64,000 nt of DNA from Carex sylvatica (GCA_964058845.1 CAXKVR010000002.1:186001-250000); one strand, 5' to 3'. Shown: positions 47,970 through 59,350, counted from the first letter of the stretch. Numbers and translations are program-made. Notes: generated by a model not told the origin, from the sequence alone.

Positions 47970-47977
47970 TATATAAC
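47970..47977 (+). promoter_or_regulatory. TATA box of the 48.1-kb gene
   Basis: CTATATAA in a CACCTATATAACACAGG context, about 110 bp upstream of the ATG at 48085; the leader between is CAA/AAC-rich, as in many plant 5' UTRs. Confidence 0.6.
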
Positions 47978-48084
47978 ACAGGAACACCACTTCAACAACA
48001 AAAACAACAATTAAACTAGTTATATCGATATAACCTCAAATAAACCAACTTAGCAACTAGAACTCTGAACTCAACCGAAAATTG

Positions 48085-48423
48085 ATGGCGATTGTAGAAC
48101 CGGTAAGTCGCCATGGCAACAGAAACATGAAGCTTCTGTCAAGATGTCCCCGACTCGAGATGAGTCCGACAACTGTTGAAGCAGTCGAACAGGCAATTGA
48201 AGAGAGGTTCATAGTTCGGCTTGATGACATCATCTTGGTCGACAAGCAACACATGAACAAGATGATGGAGTTGTTCGGATCGGATACAAAAGATGGATTG
48301 ACATGTCTCTTTGAGCAGCTATGGCATGCAGTGACTAGGCAACAACCAAAGAAAACGAGAATGGTAATGCGACATGGGAAACGGTGGAAGCCGGCGCTTC
48401 AGAGTATACATGAGGAGATCTAA
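48085..48423 (+). CDS. Small intronless gene, unknown 112-residue protein
   Basis: ATG at 48085 (a TTG directly before it could extend the frame by one codon on paper) to TAA at 48421; 112 residues. Upstream are a TATA box at 47970 and an A/C-rich leader; downstream is a T-rich trailer. The coding part is clearly GC-richer than both flanks, and codon use is balanced, which supports a real gene. The protein is soluble, with no signal peptide or membrane segment. It has a possible amphipathic helix around residues 30-42 (VEAVEQAIEERF), a central LDDIILVDKQHMNKMMELF segment and a strongly basic C-terminal third (PKKTRMVMRHGKRWKP). I do not recognise the family. It stands alone, with transposon-derived DNA on both sides. 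It could be a lineage-specific gene or a fragment of a larger gene. Confidence 0.55.
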   Translation: MAIVEPVSRHGNRNMKLLSRCPRLEMSPTTVEAVEQAIEERFIVRLDDIILVDKQHMNKMMELFGSDTKDGLTCLFEQLWHAVTRQQPKKTRMVMRHGKRWKPALQSIHEEI

Positions 48424-49761
48424 GAGTTATTTCTTATGCCCTCGATGCTCGCCTTTTATGCGTACGAGTGTGTCTTCTTTTTTTCTTTTTTCTTTTCCTG
48501 TTTGTATATAGGGTATGTTTGGTGATCCTTTTTGATGGTTCTATTATCATGCCAGAGAAGAAAGGAAGGCTAGCTACATATATTGAGATCTGGTACTCTT
48601 AGACACATCATTTCTTGCTTGTGTTGTTGTTTGTGAATGTTTGAAAGATGATAGATTACTAATTAATTAGTTGTTTTAGGTTTGGAAGGGATTACTGTTT
48701 TTAATGATAATGAGATTACTCAGATTAAGCAGACATTATAAGATCTATAATGTTTATCATGAGTTATGCCTATAAATTTTTTTTTTTTAATTTTTAATAG
48801 TTTGAAATTAATTATCTTTATTGCATCTATAGAAACAATATTTAAAGTATATGAAATGTTATTAATGAACTATATCTATATTGTATAAGTCAATATATTT
48901 ATAAATTTCAAACTTATCTGAATTAATTCCAAAATAGTTAAATTATATATTATATAAAAGGACGAATTTCAAACTTGAAACATGTAAGAAGCAAAGAATG
49001 AATTTCGAGCGCATGATACAAATTTAATTGTCTCAAGTTACTCAACAATTCATATTGATTTAATTTGGAGATTGTTATTGATTATCAAGTTTGTTGATTA
49101 ATTTGGACAGTAATGCAAATTTATATTAATGCCCATTGAATATATATGTGAACCTTTAATGCCAAACAGACCTCTCTTGAATTGATTAAAATGATTGGAA
49201 ATGAAATCCAATTGAAAAGAAAATAAGTATCCTCAATTATCACAGTTAAATCCGTAAACTTGATACTAAAAAATGGTAAAAATATGTGTCTAGACATCAT
49301 TTTACTATATATATTTTTTTAAATAATGGATTAGAGGTCAAACCACCCAACACACTTTCAAACTCCTATGTATTATATAATATTTCTCCACTTTATGAGT
49401 TTCGAACTCATGACTTCTTATATGGGAGCCATGTGTTTTTGTCACTATATTAAAGGCATGTTCTTACGTCATTTTACTATTATATATATTAATTATTTAT
49501 ATGTTCGTAGTTAGTACTTTAATTATCCTCAACCTCGCATTCCAACATAAGATGAGGGTGTTTTGGCTTTGGAATATAGTCTTGATAATAATATAAAATT
49601 CTACAATTTTGACATCTTTTATTAAATTGAAAAAATGATTTAAAATTCTATTTTTTTTTTAATCTACTTGTCATGCATACGGAAATAAGATCTTATTGCA
49701 TGAGCAAATAAATAGAATTCTTATTTTTACTCGGTGTTATTGAATATATTAGTGGATACTA
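48424..49761. other. 3' flank and AT-rich intergenic stretch
   Basis: The first 100-200 bp after the stop are T-rich and may be the 3' UTR. Beyond that no gene is recognised. Confidence 0.4.
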
Positions 49762-50075
49762 AGAGCATCTCCATCCCACTAGCAAACTAATTGTAAATGT
49801 CAATGAAATTGACAATTTTGATTTCAGGATTGTGAGCAATAATTAATTTAGCAATACTACTAAATAAAAAAAATATCTAAAAAAATATTATATCAGCTTG
49901 TAATTGATTTTGCAATTGACAATTTTACAAAAATGTAAAACTTAAAAATTATAAATTGTCAAACATAATTAAAACTGAAGTTAATGGTAGGAATAAAAAT
50001 GTTAAAATATAATTATAAAATTACAGATATGACAAAAAAAAAATCATATTTCATCATTTCAAAGATGGAGATGAT
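49762..50075. mobile_element. MITE with GAGCATCTCCATC ends
   Basis: GAGCATCTCCATC at the left and GATGGAGATGAT at the right form inverted ends of a type common in plant MITEs (Harbinger-like or similar). AT-rich interior, 314 bp. The target duplication is not clear. Confidence 0.55.
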
Positions 50076-50300
50076 ATAATATTAGTGTACACCTTCCCAT
50101 GAGTGAGAATTCTATAATAGATTAACAAGAAGAATGCTATAATAGTTTAACTCTTGTTAATCAAGCTCTGTTGTCAAGGCCTTGACCCAGGCCCAATAGA
50201 TATTTGCTCTTAGGCCCAATAGGCCTCGAACTAGGCCCAATATGGATTACAAAAGAAGATTCGTCCGCACATATTTGCCATGATAGGTGGGTAGAACGAG

Positions 50301-50428
50301 ATAGGAGTAGGTCCGATGGACATTGGACCTAGCTACTTTTAGATTCAATTAGTTGTATCACCGTACGATTAGCATTAAGTTATGTGCACATGGAAATTGA
50401 ATGGCCAATGGGCATTGGACCTACTTCA
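50301..50428. mobile_element. Small MITE, family with GAGTAGGTCCGATGGG ends (copy 2)
   Basis: The left GGAGTAGGTCCGATGGACAT and the right GGGCATTGGACCTACTTC are inverted. The interior landmark TAGATTCAATTAGTTG is the complement of one in copy 1 (6873-7042). Confidence 0.65.
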
Positions 50429-51063
50429 AAGTGAGGTAGAATGCCGTTTTAGACATAGGTCATAGGTGGGTAGAACGCCATTTTGCACATATTCTTTTTT
50501 TCATCTCGCGCTGCAAGTTTTCTCAGCTCCGTCCATCCCCTTACTCCTATCTCTCCGCCAGTGTCACACCCCGCGGCCACGGGTCGCAACAGTCTCCCGC
50601 CGTAAGCATACAACTCCGTGTATACTTACAAGACAGTTCAACATACACTCAGAAATATACACGACAATATATATAAAACAAGTCATATATATATGTTTAT
50701 ATAATAATAATAATTCAAATACACGAGACTAGTACAAGTATAACAATCAAAGGTATCTCCTACGGATACCAACCGTCAGGTGTGACATAAAGAGCTATAC
50801 AACAAAATCAGTACATATAACTATATACATCTCTAGTCAAATAACAAAGATAACGACTATGGTAAATGTGACATATAACGGGGGCCTAATACTCACGTGT
50901 CTCCTCAGACCCAGTCGCACCAAAACCTGTAAAAAGTACCCAAAAGGGTGGGGGTGAGAATTTCATTCTCAGTGCGAATTTTTCACAATCAGGTTATTAG
51001 ACTTATAATCAGACTCTATTTTCACAAAATAAACCCATACGAAATCACTTTCACAATTCTACC

Positions 51064-51065
<2 letters not shown>

Positions 51066-51137
<72 letters not shown>
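51066..51137. repeat. Compound microsatellite (AT)n(AG)n
   Basis: About 42 bases of AT repeats followed by about 30 bases of AG repeats next to the hairpin MITE. A shorter complementary (CT)n(AT)n run lies on its other side (51551-51582), so it extends the palindrome. Confidence 0.95.
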
Positions 51138-51139
<2 letters not shown>

Positions 51140-51550
51140 CTAATATACAATCGATTGTTCCTAGCCTCCCGTGCAACCAAGTCATTTTTCGATTTTTAAA
51201 GTTCAAATGATCGATCCAAACCGTTAGATGTCATCTCCATATTAAAATCTGCTAGGAGACCAAATTTTATATTTTTTGGAATTTTTTTACTATTTATTAA
51301 GCCACTTTGAAAATCACTGATCCAACGGTAGCTTCTGATTTTTACTGTTTGGTAAGCCACCGTTGGATCAGCAATTTTCAAAGTGGCTTAATAAATAGTA
51401 AACAAATTCCAAAAAATATAAAATTTGGTCTCCTAGCAGATTTTAATATGGAGATGACATCTAATGGTTTGGATCGATCATTTGGACTTTAAAAATCAGA
51501 AAACGACTTGGTTGCACGGGAGGCTAGGAACAATCGATTGTATATTAGCC
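51138..51550. mobile_element. Hairpin (palindromic) MITE 2
   Basis: Outer end GGCTAATATACAATCGATTG pairs with CAATCGATTGTATATTAGCC. Arms are about 190 bp, centre near 51344. The inner core carries AAACCGTTAGATGTCATC, GGAGACCAAATTTTATATTT and ACTATTTATTAAGCC, shared with hairpins 1 and 3, while the outer 50 bp are unrelated to theirs. The two arms give nearly identical 61-codon shadow frames on opposite strands. Confidence 0.92.
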
Positions 51551-51582
51551 TATCTCTCTCTCTCTATATATATATATATATA

Positions 51583-51990
51583 GAGGAGGGATCCACTTAC
51601 AACAACTTAAAAGTTACAACATCTTACAACATCATTTTTTTTCATTTTCAAAGTCCAAATTGTTGATCCAAACCGTTAGATATTCAATCTATATTAAAAC
51701 CTGCTCGGAGACCAAATTTTACATTTTTTGGAATTTTTTTGCTATTTATTAAGATGGGTACAAAATCGCTGTTTTTTAATGGTTCAGAATTTCAATAAAT
51801 ACAACAATTTTGTACCCATCTTAATAAATAGCAAAAAAATTCCAAAAAATGTAAAATTTGGTCTCCGACCAGGTTTTAATATAGATTGAATATCTAACGG
51901 TTTGGATCGACGATTTGGACTTTGAAAATGAAAAAAAACGATGTTGTAAGATGTTGTAACTTTCAAGTTGTTGTAAGTGGATCCCCCCTC
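51583..51990. mobile_element. Hairpin (palindromic) MITE 3
   Basis: Outer end GAGGAGGGATCCACTTACAA pairs with TTGTAAGTGGATCCCCCCTC. Centre near 51787. Inner core CCAAACCGTTAGATATTC, GGAGACCAAATTTTACATTT, GCTATTTATTAAG. Separated from hairpin 2 by a TA run only. Confidence 0.92.
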
Positions 51991-52379
51991 ATATATATAT
52001 ATATATATGAATATATGAATGCATATGCTTGACAACAGATAATCAAATGAATTTCAACTAATGGAATTTCCAAAGTGAAGTTCAAACGAGAACATAACAG
52101 GCTTAACTCATTTTAACAAGGCTGGCAGCACCTAAAGATATTCTACCGAGTTGGACCCTTTTTATCTGACCCTCGTCTGTAGGGTTATTGACACCTATCT
52201 GGACCCTTTATCTGACACCCATCTGCAGTGCTTTGGCTTAACCATTTTCTAAGGTCTGGTTTGAAATCATATAATGAAAATTCACTTCGAAACTCAGGAT
52301 ATCGCAATATTCAATTAACCTTCCAAATGTATTATCACATAGGATAATACTCCTGAGCCACAGACGTTACACACAAGTT

Positions 52380-52792
52380 AATTTGGTTTTGAACCGAACT
52401 GGTAAGATTCGGTTTAAATGGTTCATTTCGATTAATTTTGTGACTTAGTTCGGTTTAAATAGTTTGGTTCGGTTTTGATTTCTCAAAACTATTAAACTGA
52501 ACTGACCGATTTTATTGATAGATCGAGACTTCGAGTATTATTTTGGTTCATTAATCCTCGGTTCAACCGATCAAACCGAAATTATGAATGTATAGGTATA
52601 TTGAGTTTTGATTTTTGAGAAAATTCGGTTCAACCGATCAAACCGAAGTTTAAATCGGTTTAAATGGTTCGGTTTTAATTCTGTTTGTTATTTTAGTTCG
52701 GTCGGTTCGGTTGAATTTTTAAACTTCAGTTTTAAGTTTGATTTAATTATTTTAGTTCGATTTAAACCGAACCGATCATTTGAACACCCCTA
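52380..52792. mobile_element. Truncated hAT element (AACCGA-rich), right end intact
   Basis: The right end is the complement of TAGGGGTGTTCAAATGATCG, followed by GTTACCAC. The interior is rich in TTCGGTT/AACCGAA hexamers as in the element at 42663. The left terminus is missing or decayed; GTTACACA just left of it (about 52367-52374) may be the partner of GTTACCAC. Confidence 0.7.
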
Positions 52793-53708
52793 GTTACCAC
52801 CCTAAAATTTCAAAATTCTGACATTATTATTGTTTTTAAAAAAAAAAAAGTTGTCGCAAATGCAAACGCACCAAACTTTTTTTTATTGTTATAATAAATT
52901 TGAAAATGTTAAATAAAGATATTTGAAGCACCATTCTTGTAATGTACTGGATCTAAGAATTCACAAAAGAAACTAGAAATCTAGTCGCTGAGATTGATAC
53001 CTGTTTGTTACTTGACAGCACTGTCAAGATTTCAAAAAAGAGATTGATACCTGTTTGTAAATAAAGAATTCCCCAAATCAATTTATGAAAGATCAACCTT
53101 TAAAGCAATTACTTAGAAGCAGAATTTATTATTCTGACCACTGTGTAACAAATTATCCTGATTGCACGCCATCTAAGTTTATTTTCATAAACCTAGTCTG
53201 AGCACTATAACAATAAAATAAAATTTTAAATCAATTAAAAATAAATAAATTTTGGTGCGCTGTCTGAGCACCATTGCTGAAATTTGAGAAAACGGTAATA
53301 ATGTCAGAATTTTGAGTTCCTTTGGAAATATTTGTTTTAATCTGAGTCGTCAGATATGGATCAACGGGCCAGATATATTAAAAACAAACCATGATCCGTG
53401 GACTTCGATCTGCACCGATCATATACCGACACGGCCCTCATCATTTATTGTTTTGTGGCAAAGAAGCCCATAGGCCGTAGGCAATCATTTCTTCTTTTCA
53501 AATCAAAATAAAGAAAAGGCTGTTTTGTGACAGAATATTTCTTATTAGACCCTAACCGTTCGATCGTAAAACGCGAATATTATTGGCCACGTGTATTAAT
53601 CTCTGAGGCTAGCATTTTGATCGAACGATCCATATATAAAAGGAAATATTCTGTTACCTAAGAGTATATGGACTCGTTCCTAGTAAGGTAACCAAAAGCT
53701 GAGCTAGT
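52793..53708. other. Intergenic stretch
   Basis: No gene recognised. 53310-53650 is less AT-rich and contains short inverted matches (AAAATATTTC-type) but no definable element. Confidence 0.4.
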
Positions 53709-53926
53709 CCGCATCGTCTGCATTACCTCAAAAGAGAGAGCATCTTTTGAGTTAATACATCGTAGCCGTCAGATTGTAAACGGAAGCCCATCCGGCACCC
53801 GCCTAAAACATAGGGGTCTTTAATATTAGTGCATATTTAATTTGCACCATTCTTAAAGTTTATCGGACGGTTAAGATACATTAACTCAAAAGATTCTTTT
53901 TTGAGTTACTGCAGAGGATACGAATT
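53709..53926. mobile_element. MITE, family with GTATCCTCTGCATTAACTC ends (copy 3)
   Basis: The left CCGCATCGTCTGCATTACCT and the right complement of GAATTCGTATCCTCTGCAGT. The interior CGGAAGCCCATCCGGCACC, CATAGGGGTCTTTAATATTA parallels copy 1. Confidence 0.85.
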
Positions 53927-54589
53927 CTCTGCAGCGTAGCATCTGTGGGATAAGCTTTTGTCAACACCTGGCTCACAGCCTCGTTTAAATTTGAATGAAT
54001 TCATCATATTGAGTAGGTGCCTTATGTGCTGTACTCTTGGAGCATCCAATATTTTTCTTCACTCCGGTCCCTATGCAGATTTGACTGAGAGAGTTTTTAT
54101 TTGAATTCTTGGAACACCGAGTCACCGAGATTGATTAGCTGTTCTCCATTTTAGAGCTTTCATCTGTATTCATATTGATGCATTGTTGGTATGTTAAAAA
54201 TGACAATTTTTCAAAATCACAAAAAATAGTAAAAATTAATATTTTACAAGTATATGATCAATTTACTGAGCTACTTAGGTTGATATTTTAAATATGAAAT
54301 TTTGAAATTTGACCCTATTATTTTTGGCCGAAGTACTATTGAAAACATATTAGTCATACTCGTTATAATTTGTACCTACTGTGGTTGCACTTTTATATAA
54401 AATATAAAAATACAGTACACTTGTTATAATTAATTTTTTTTTTTGTCTCGAATCTACAAATTAAACTATTTTTTTTATGATATGTATATATGTCAGTCCA
54501 TAACTATAACTATATCTAGTGATTGTTGTTGTGCTCCACAAAAGCAAAAAATAATAATAGAAATAAAATTGGAAATGGTTACTTGTGTG

Positions 54590-54718
54590 TAGGGGTGTTT
54601 ATCGGTTCGGTTCGATTAAAACCGAATTAAACTTGGCAAACCAAAGTTATAATTTAGTTTTTAAAATATAACCGAACCGAACCGAATTAGCATTGCAACT
54701 GAACTGAACCGAACATTC
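54590..54718. mobile_element. Left remnant of the hAT element in duplication copy 2
   Basis: TAGGGGTGTTTATCGGTTCG, preceded by the same CTTGTGTG octamer as at 42655. The right end was removed by the deletion. Confidence 0.85.
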
Positions 54719-55867
54719 CCGAATCATTCCCGAATTATATCCGAATCACAAAAAAATTTACCCCACCAAACCGAATCCAAACTATTCATTTGTTACTATG
54801 ATTATAATTGTATCTTGTTATTTTTCTTTCAATTAGTTAACGTTCAGTGTTAAAAAACAAACTATGATGGAAACATTATATCAATAGAGTGCTATATATT
54901 GACTAATTAGGGCAGATTTAATGGAGCTCAGGGTGGGTATTTTTTTATTTTTACTTTTACTAATTTTAATAAAATTTTATAGCCTGGCCTACTATTGATG
55001 AAGTATTTGATTAATTTAATGAAAAAAAATATGTCACGATAAAATATATCTTGTTGAATTTTTTTTATTATCAAACTTAGCTTGTCGTTATAATAAGTTT
55101 CTTATTTTCACATGAAACTAGCATGCATATTTATCATAAGAAAATTGGAAATTTCACGTGTCTGGATCTGCTGGACTGTCAGTGTGCTTTTGTTTTTGTT
55201 TTCTTATACATACCGGAGGGGCATTTTTGTTCAGAATTTTTTATTTATAAGAATCAATGTAAAATAATATTGAATATTAGAATAAGTACAGTAAATTTTT
55301 GATGTTATATATAAACGGAACAGTAACATAAATTCAGGTTTATTTTTGGAGCGATTTTTTCTATCCGGATCAATTCAAATTTCATAGCCAAAAAAAAAAA
55401 AAATACAAATCCATTATTTGAAGCCGAATTTTTTTTACGGTTCCGTTTATGGATCTAAATCTTGGAATAATCATACTATTATCATATATTATTTATTTAA
55501 TTTCTATAAATAAATATATCTGTTTGTGTTGATAGGTTTTGTACTGAATTCTGGAAACAAACATAAATAGTGCAATTGAACTTATGTGTGCATCTCTGTA
55601 CTGAATTGTGGAAACAAAAGAAAACCACAGTTGGTTGTGTCGGTACCACACTTGGAGTCCAATATTTTAGGTGAATACTTTTCCTTTTACCCAAATAAAA
55701 GAGAAGATCTTGTTTGTTTTTTCTACCTTTTATTCTTTCATGACAAGGACTGCCTTCATCAAATGTTTGAAGTAATTATAAAGGTTAAAAACATTCCTGA
55801 TTTGATTTTGTGCTTTTTGTAATTGTGGTCATTCACACATTAATAGGATAATTTCTGTTAGAAATTA

Positions 55868-56047
55868 GATTTTGAACAATTTTTTACCTAAAGTCGAATT
55901 CAAAACAGTCTGATTTATGTCGAGATTCATGCAAACAATTTAGATTAAATAAACTTAAATGATTTGATAAATGTAAATAATTATACAAAATTTAACATTA
56001 ATCAGACAATTGAGATTCGACTTTAAATGATATTTTGTTCAAAATCC
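55868..56047. mobile_element. MITE with GGATTTTGAACAA ends (copy 2)
   Basis: Counterpart of 45288-45468 inside segmental duplication copy 2. Confidence 0.7.
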
Positions 56048-56530
56048 TACCTATTCATTTTAAACTGATCACGTAACTACACAGCATATTTCTGTGCGAC
56101 TTTTTACATACATGAAACTACATATTTAACTATATTAAAAGACAAACTTGACAATATTAAAATACACATCTGTTTATTTTAATTTAAAATAAATTTTGAC
56201 AACTATCAAAAATTATTTCAACATCCAACTTATTGTACGATGTCTCGAAAAATCATATTTCCTAAAGTAACTCAAATTTTAAAAATCCAACTTATTGTCC
56301 AATGTCTCAAAAATCAGCTCAAATTTTAGTGTAGATTCGGACAGCTGATCAGAATTTGAATCAATTCAGTTCGAAAAACAAAATACGGAGCTCTTTTAAT
56401 ATTATCATTGTAGAATTTTTTTTTAACAATCTGGATTCAAACTTAAAATTTGAGTTACCATAGGAGATCCGAATTTCAAAAAATAAACGATTCTTAAACC
56501 AAACAACATTCGTTTGTATCAAAAATAAAC

Positions 56531-57930
56531 ATTTGATTGAACCGAAATGAACACTCGCTCTCTTGAATTCTTTTTAATCATCGTAAATAAGCACTTGTAA
56601 AAACTTCAATGAACAGTAGCCTGAATTAAAATGAGCATTTATCTGTGCAAAAATAAACACTTAAACTAGTTTATTTATAAAACAAAACAATAAAAAAAAA
56701 GAACTTGAGACTTAATAATATATTTATTTTCTTATGACGTCAAGGAAAAATGTATAAAATATTGTTGAATATTATTAATTATTAGTTTGTAGACATATGC
56801 CGTGAAAAAATAAATTCACAGTTTGTATTGTCACAGTATTTAAAATTTAAAGAGAGATTAAGACGCTACTTTTTATAATATCTCCATTATTATTGTTATC
56901 ATCAAATTAAACCAATTCATGTTAAATCACTTAATATTAGCCGGATACTTAAGTCATTTAACTAAATTATAATTTTTGTGAAATATATCCTAAAATAGAT
57001 ATCCTTTGATTTGATCAAAACTGCGTGAAAATGTTTAGTGATCAATTGAATTTCCATCAAATAATTAAAAAAATAAACCGTTCAACATCTATCCATATTT
57101 GAATTTTTGATTTTCGATTACTAATAAATTAGTAGTCGGTATAATTCCTCCTTCTTACGCCGACATTTTTAAAAATATCCAAAAATAAAAATAAATTATT
57201 AAGAATAACCACGGTTTGGACAAAATTTTAAAAATGCCCAAACCGTGGAAAAAATTCACGGTTTTGAATTTTTTTCAAAACCGTGGATTTATTCCACGGT
57301 TATGAATTTTTATTCAGAACCGTGGAATAAATCCACGGTTTTGGAATTTTAATCTTCTTTTTTTTTCTTTTTTTTCTTTTTTTTTTACTGGTTTGAATTT
57401 ATTCCACCGAGTATATATATATATACACTATAGCTAGTCAACAGATGCATGCATGCATGCATGAAATTGAATTATGGCGAAAATTATGCTAAAGCAACTT
57501 GTCAGCCAATTAGGGCCTAATGATGTAATGATCAATGTAAGCAACTTGTCAGCCGCTGACAAGCTTTCAAAAATGTGCTTGGAGACAAAATTTTATATAT
57601 TTTTTAATTTTTTATATTAGTGCAAAATCACTAGATCTGAACTATCCAAAAACAATAAATTTTATAAATATCTAAAAAATAAGTTATAAATTTAAAAATA
57701 TATATATAAATTTTTCTCTTCAAACACATTTTAATATGAAATTTATGTTGATCGGTTCTGATCGATTGTTTGGGCTTTGAAAACAAATAATATAGATATT
57801 TACAAATGATATAGTCTTTTATTCTCTCTCAAATCGCCGAATTCTCCTCAAGTCAAGTCGGTAATAAATAAATATATAAAACGAAATAAATCTCTCCAGA
57901 GTACCTCTCCTTCTTAAGCTATCTCCGCGA
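56531..57930. other. AT-rich intergenic stretch with palindromes
   Basis: 57209-57344 contains nested short palindromes (next entry). 57560-57780 resembles a decayed hairpin-MITE core (GGAGACAAAATTTTATATAT, GATCGATTGTTTGGGC). No gene recognised. Confidence 0.45.
57209..57344. repeat. Cluster of CCGTGG/CCACGG palindromes
   Basis: AACCGTGGATTTATTCCACG and AACCGTGGAATAAATCCACG, with CCACGGTTTTG at both outer ends, form several alternative hairpins within 136 bp. Probably a degenerate palindromic element. Confidence 0.75.
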
Positions 57931-58381
57931 ATGCGACAATTCATGGATGTGAGATTATATATTTCTTTTTTCTTCTTCTTATCCATGGTGTTTGCCTCCT
58001 CTTATGTACGATGTATGTTATGGTTGTTGGATATTAACTTAATTATATATTGTGGCCATATTGGTACAAATATGAGAGTGAATGCATTTGGTGTTTGTTG
58101 TGAGTATTATGCATTTGGTGTTTGTTGTGTAAATTAAGTGACAATTTATTATTCTATTGTGTGCATTAAAGGCCATCATTGTCCTATCTATCTAAGGATT
58201 ACAAAAAGTTTCGAAGATATATTATATATATACTTCTTGTATCTGTTATCATTTCCTAAGAAATTAATGGTATTCTTCAATTTGTAGTTCCAAGCTAGGA
58301 TTCATATATATATATTGTCGTGTCGAAAAAACAATTTACCCTGGATGGAATCATGACAAAGAAGATGTAATCAGGCCAATG
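57931..58381 (+). other. Possible small secreted-protein gene start, structure uncertain
   Basis: A frame beginning ATG at 57931 (or in-frame ATG 57946) has a hydrophobic run typical of a signal peptide (LYISFFFFLSMVFASS). It is preceded by a TATA-like TATATAAAAC and a CT-rich leader. The frame then loses coding character, with several possible donors (for example TCTTAT/GTACGA). A second open block, 58288-58381, between TTTGTAG and GTACGTACGG, reads EKTIYPGWNHDKEDVIRPM, which looks less random than its surroundings. The two blocks do not join in an obvious phase. Family not recognised. Confidence 0.25.
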
Positions 58382-59350
58382 GTACGTACGGTTGAATCGC
58401 CCGACTAAAAGCATAATTAACCATGGATTTTGACCGGATGTAATTAAGAAGATTATCTTTCTAATTAAGTAAAACAAATTTATAAATGTTCTTCTAAAGG
58501 GCGCAAAGGATCCAAGGTAGACCAGAATACGATGTGAATTGATGATTAATTTATTACCTATCTATATCTTGACTTAATTAGGGTAGCAAATAGTTAATTG
58601 TATGATGCTTAGTTTCCAGTTTAGAATATTTACGTGAATATTTTGCTGTCTTAATTGGATCTCTAACAAGGTAAAATTAAATATGATATGCATTGTGAGC
58701 ATTTGACATTAAATTAGGATTAATGTCTTTGATACAATGGTTAACTTTTATTTGTACATTTCTTTAATACTAGTAATAAGCCTCGCTTTGTTTAGGCAAC
58801 GATAATTCAAATAAAGTATGAAAAATAAAACATAGTGCATATATATCATACAACAAAGCATTAAAATATTTGTATAATTAAACTAATATATATGAAACAA
58901 AAACAATATATAAGCTTGATTAGCACCTGATAAGCAAAAATTATACAGTTGGAAGTGTTTAGGATTGCTAATGATTAAGGTTTGGCTTAAACTTGGCTCA
59001 GCTTGATAAGAGAAGCAAAATGATTCGGCTCTTAATTCGGCTCGATTTTGGAAAAAAGCTCGACTCAGCTCGGCTCATATAAACATTTGACTCGACTCGA
59101 CTCGGCTCGCGAGCCCACTCATTATAACAGTACTTAACCTATTCATTCTAAATAGATCTCGCTATTTGCGAGTAAAGTGGGTTGTGACAGTGTAATTAAA
59201 TGAGACTACTTTTATCTTCCATTTTGTTACCCCTCCAGTACCTTAACGGGAATATTTCTTTGAAGTGAAGTGTGGTTTCTAGTACTATTAAATGGAAAGA
59301 AACAAGATGTTGAAAGATTAACTAGTAAAGGAGAGTCTTTGACGAGCTTT
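58382..59350. other. Intergenic stretch
   Basis: 58990-59110 is built from GGCTCG/CGAGCC hexamers like a hAT subterminal region, and 59885-59960 carries the inverted counterpart, so a decayed element may span roughly 58980-59990. No ends with a target duplication were found. Confidence 0.4.

Larger units (their letters stand above)
50562..52374 (-). mobile_element. Truncated Tekay-like LTR, reverse orientation, with nested MITEs
   Basis: Starts TGTCACACCCCGCGGCCACG, the complement of the LTR 3' end, and runs through blocks seen in the LTR at 1-2575 in reverse order (GGTGTGACATAAAG, GGGTGGGGGTGAGAAT, then after the MITEs TCGTCTGTAGGGTTA, TTAACCATTTTCTAAGGTCT and CCACAGACGTTACAC). It is closest to the 1-2575 subfamily (shared GGAGTTGTATGCTTAC terminus). 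The 5' part is missing, ending where a hAT fragment begins. Two hairpin MITEs (51138-51990) and long TA/GA runs split it. Confidence 0.85.
54171..56530 (+). repeat. Segmental duplication, copy 2
   Basis: Collinear with 42224-45952 at high identity. Offset is 11947 bp before the deletion and 10579 bp after it, so copy 2 is shorter by a net 1.37 kb. The junction lies near 54716-54720, where the hAT element is cut in its AACCGA repeats and joined to CATTCCCGAATTATATCC-type sequence. Confidence 0.92.

Noticed and set aside
51196..51492. Two near-identical 61-residue proteins on opposite strands
   Set aside because: They are translations of the two arms of hairpin MITE 2.
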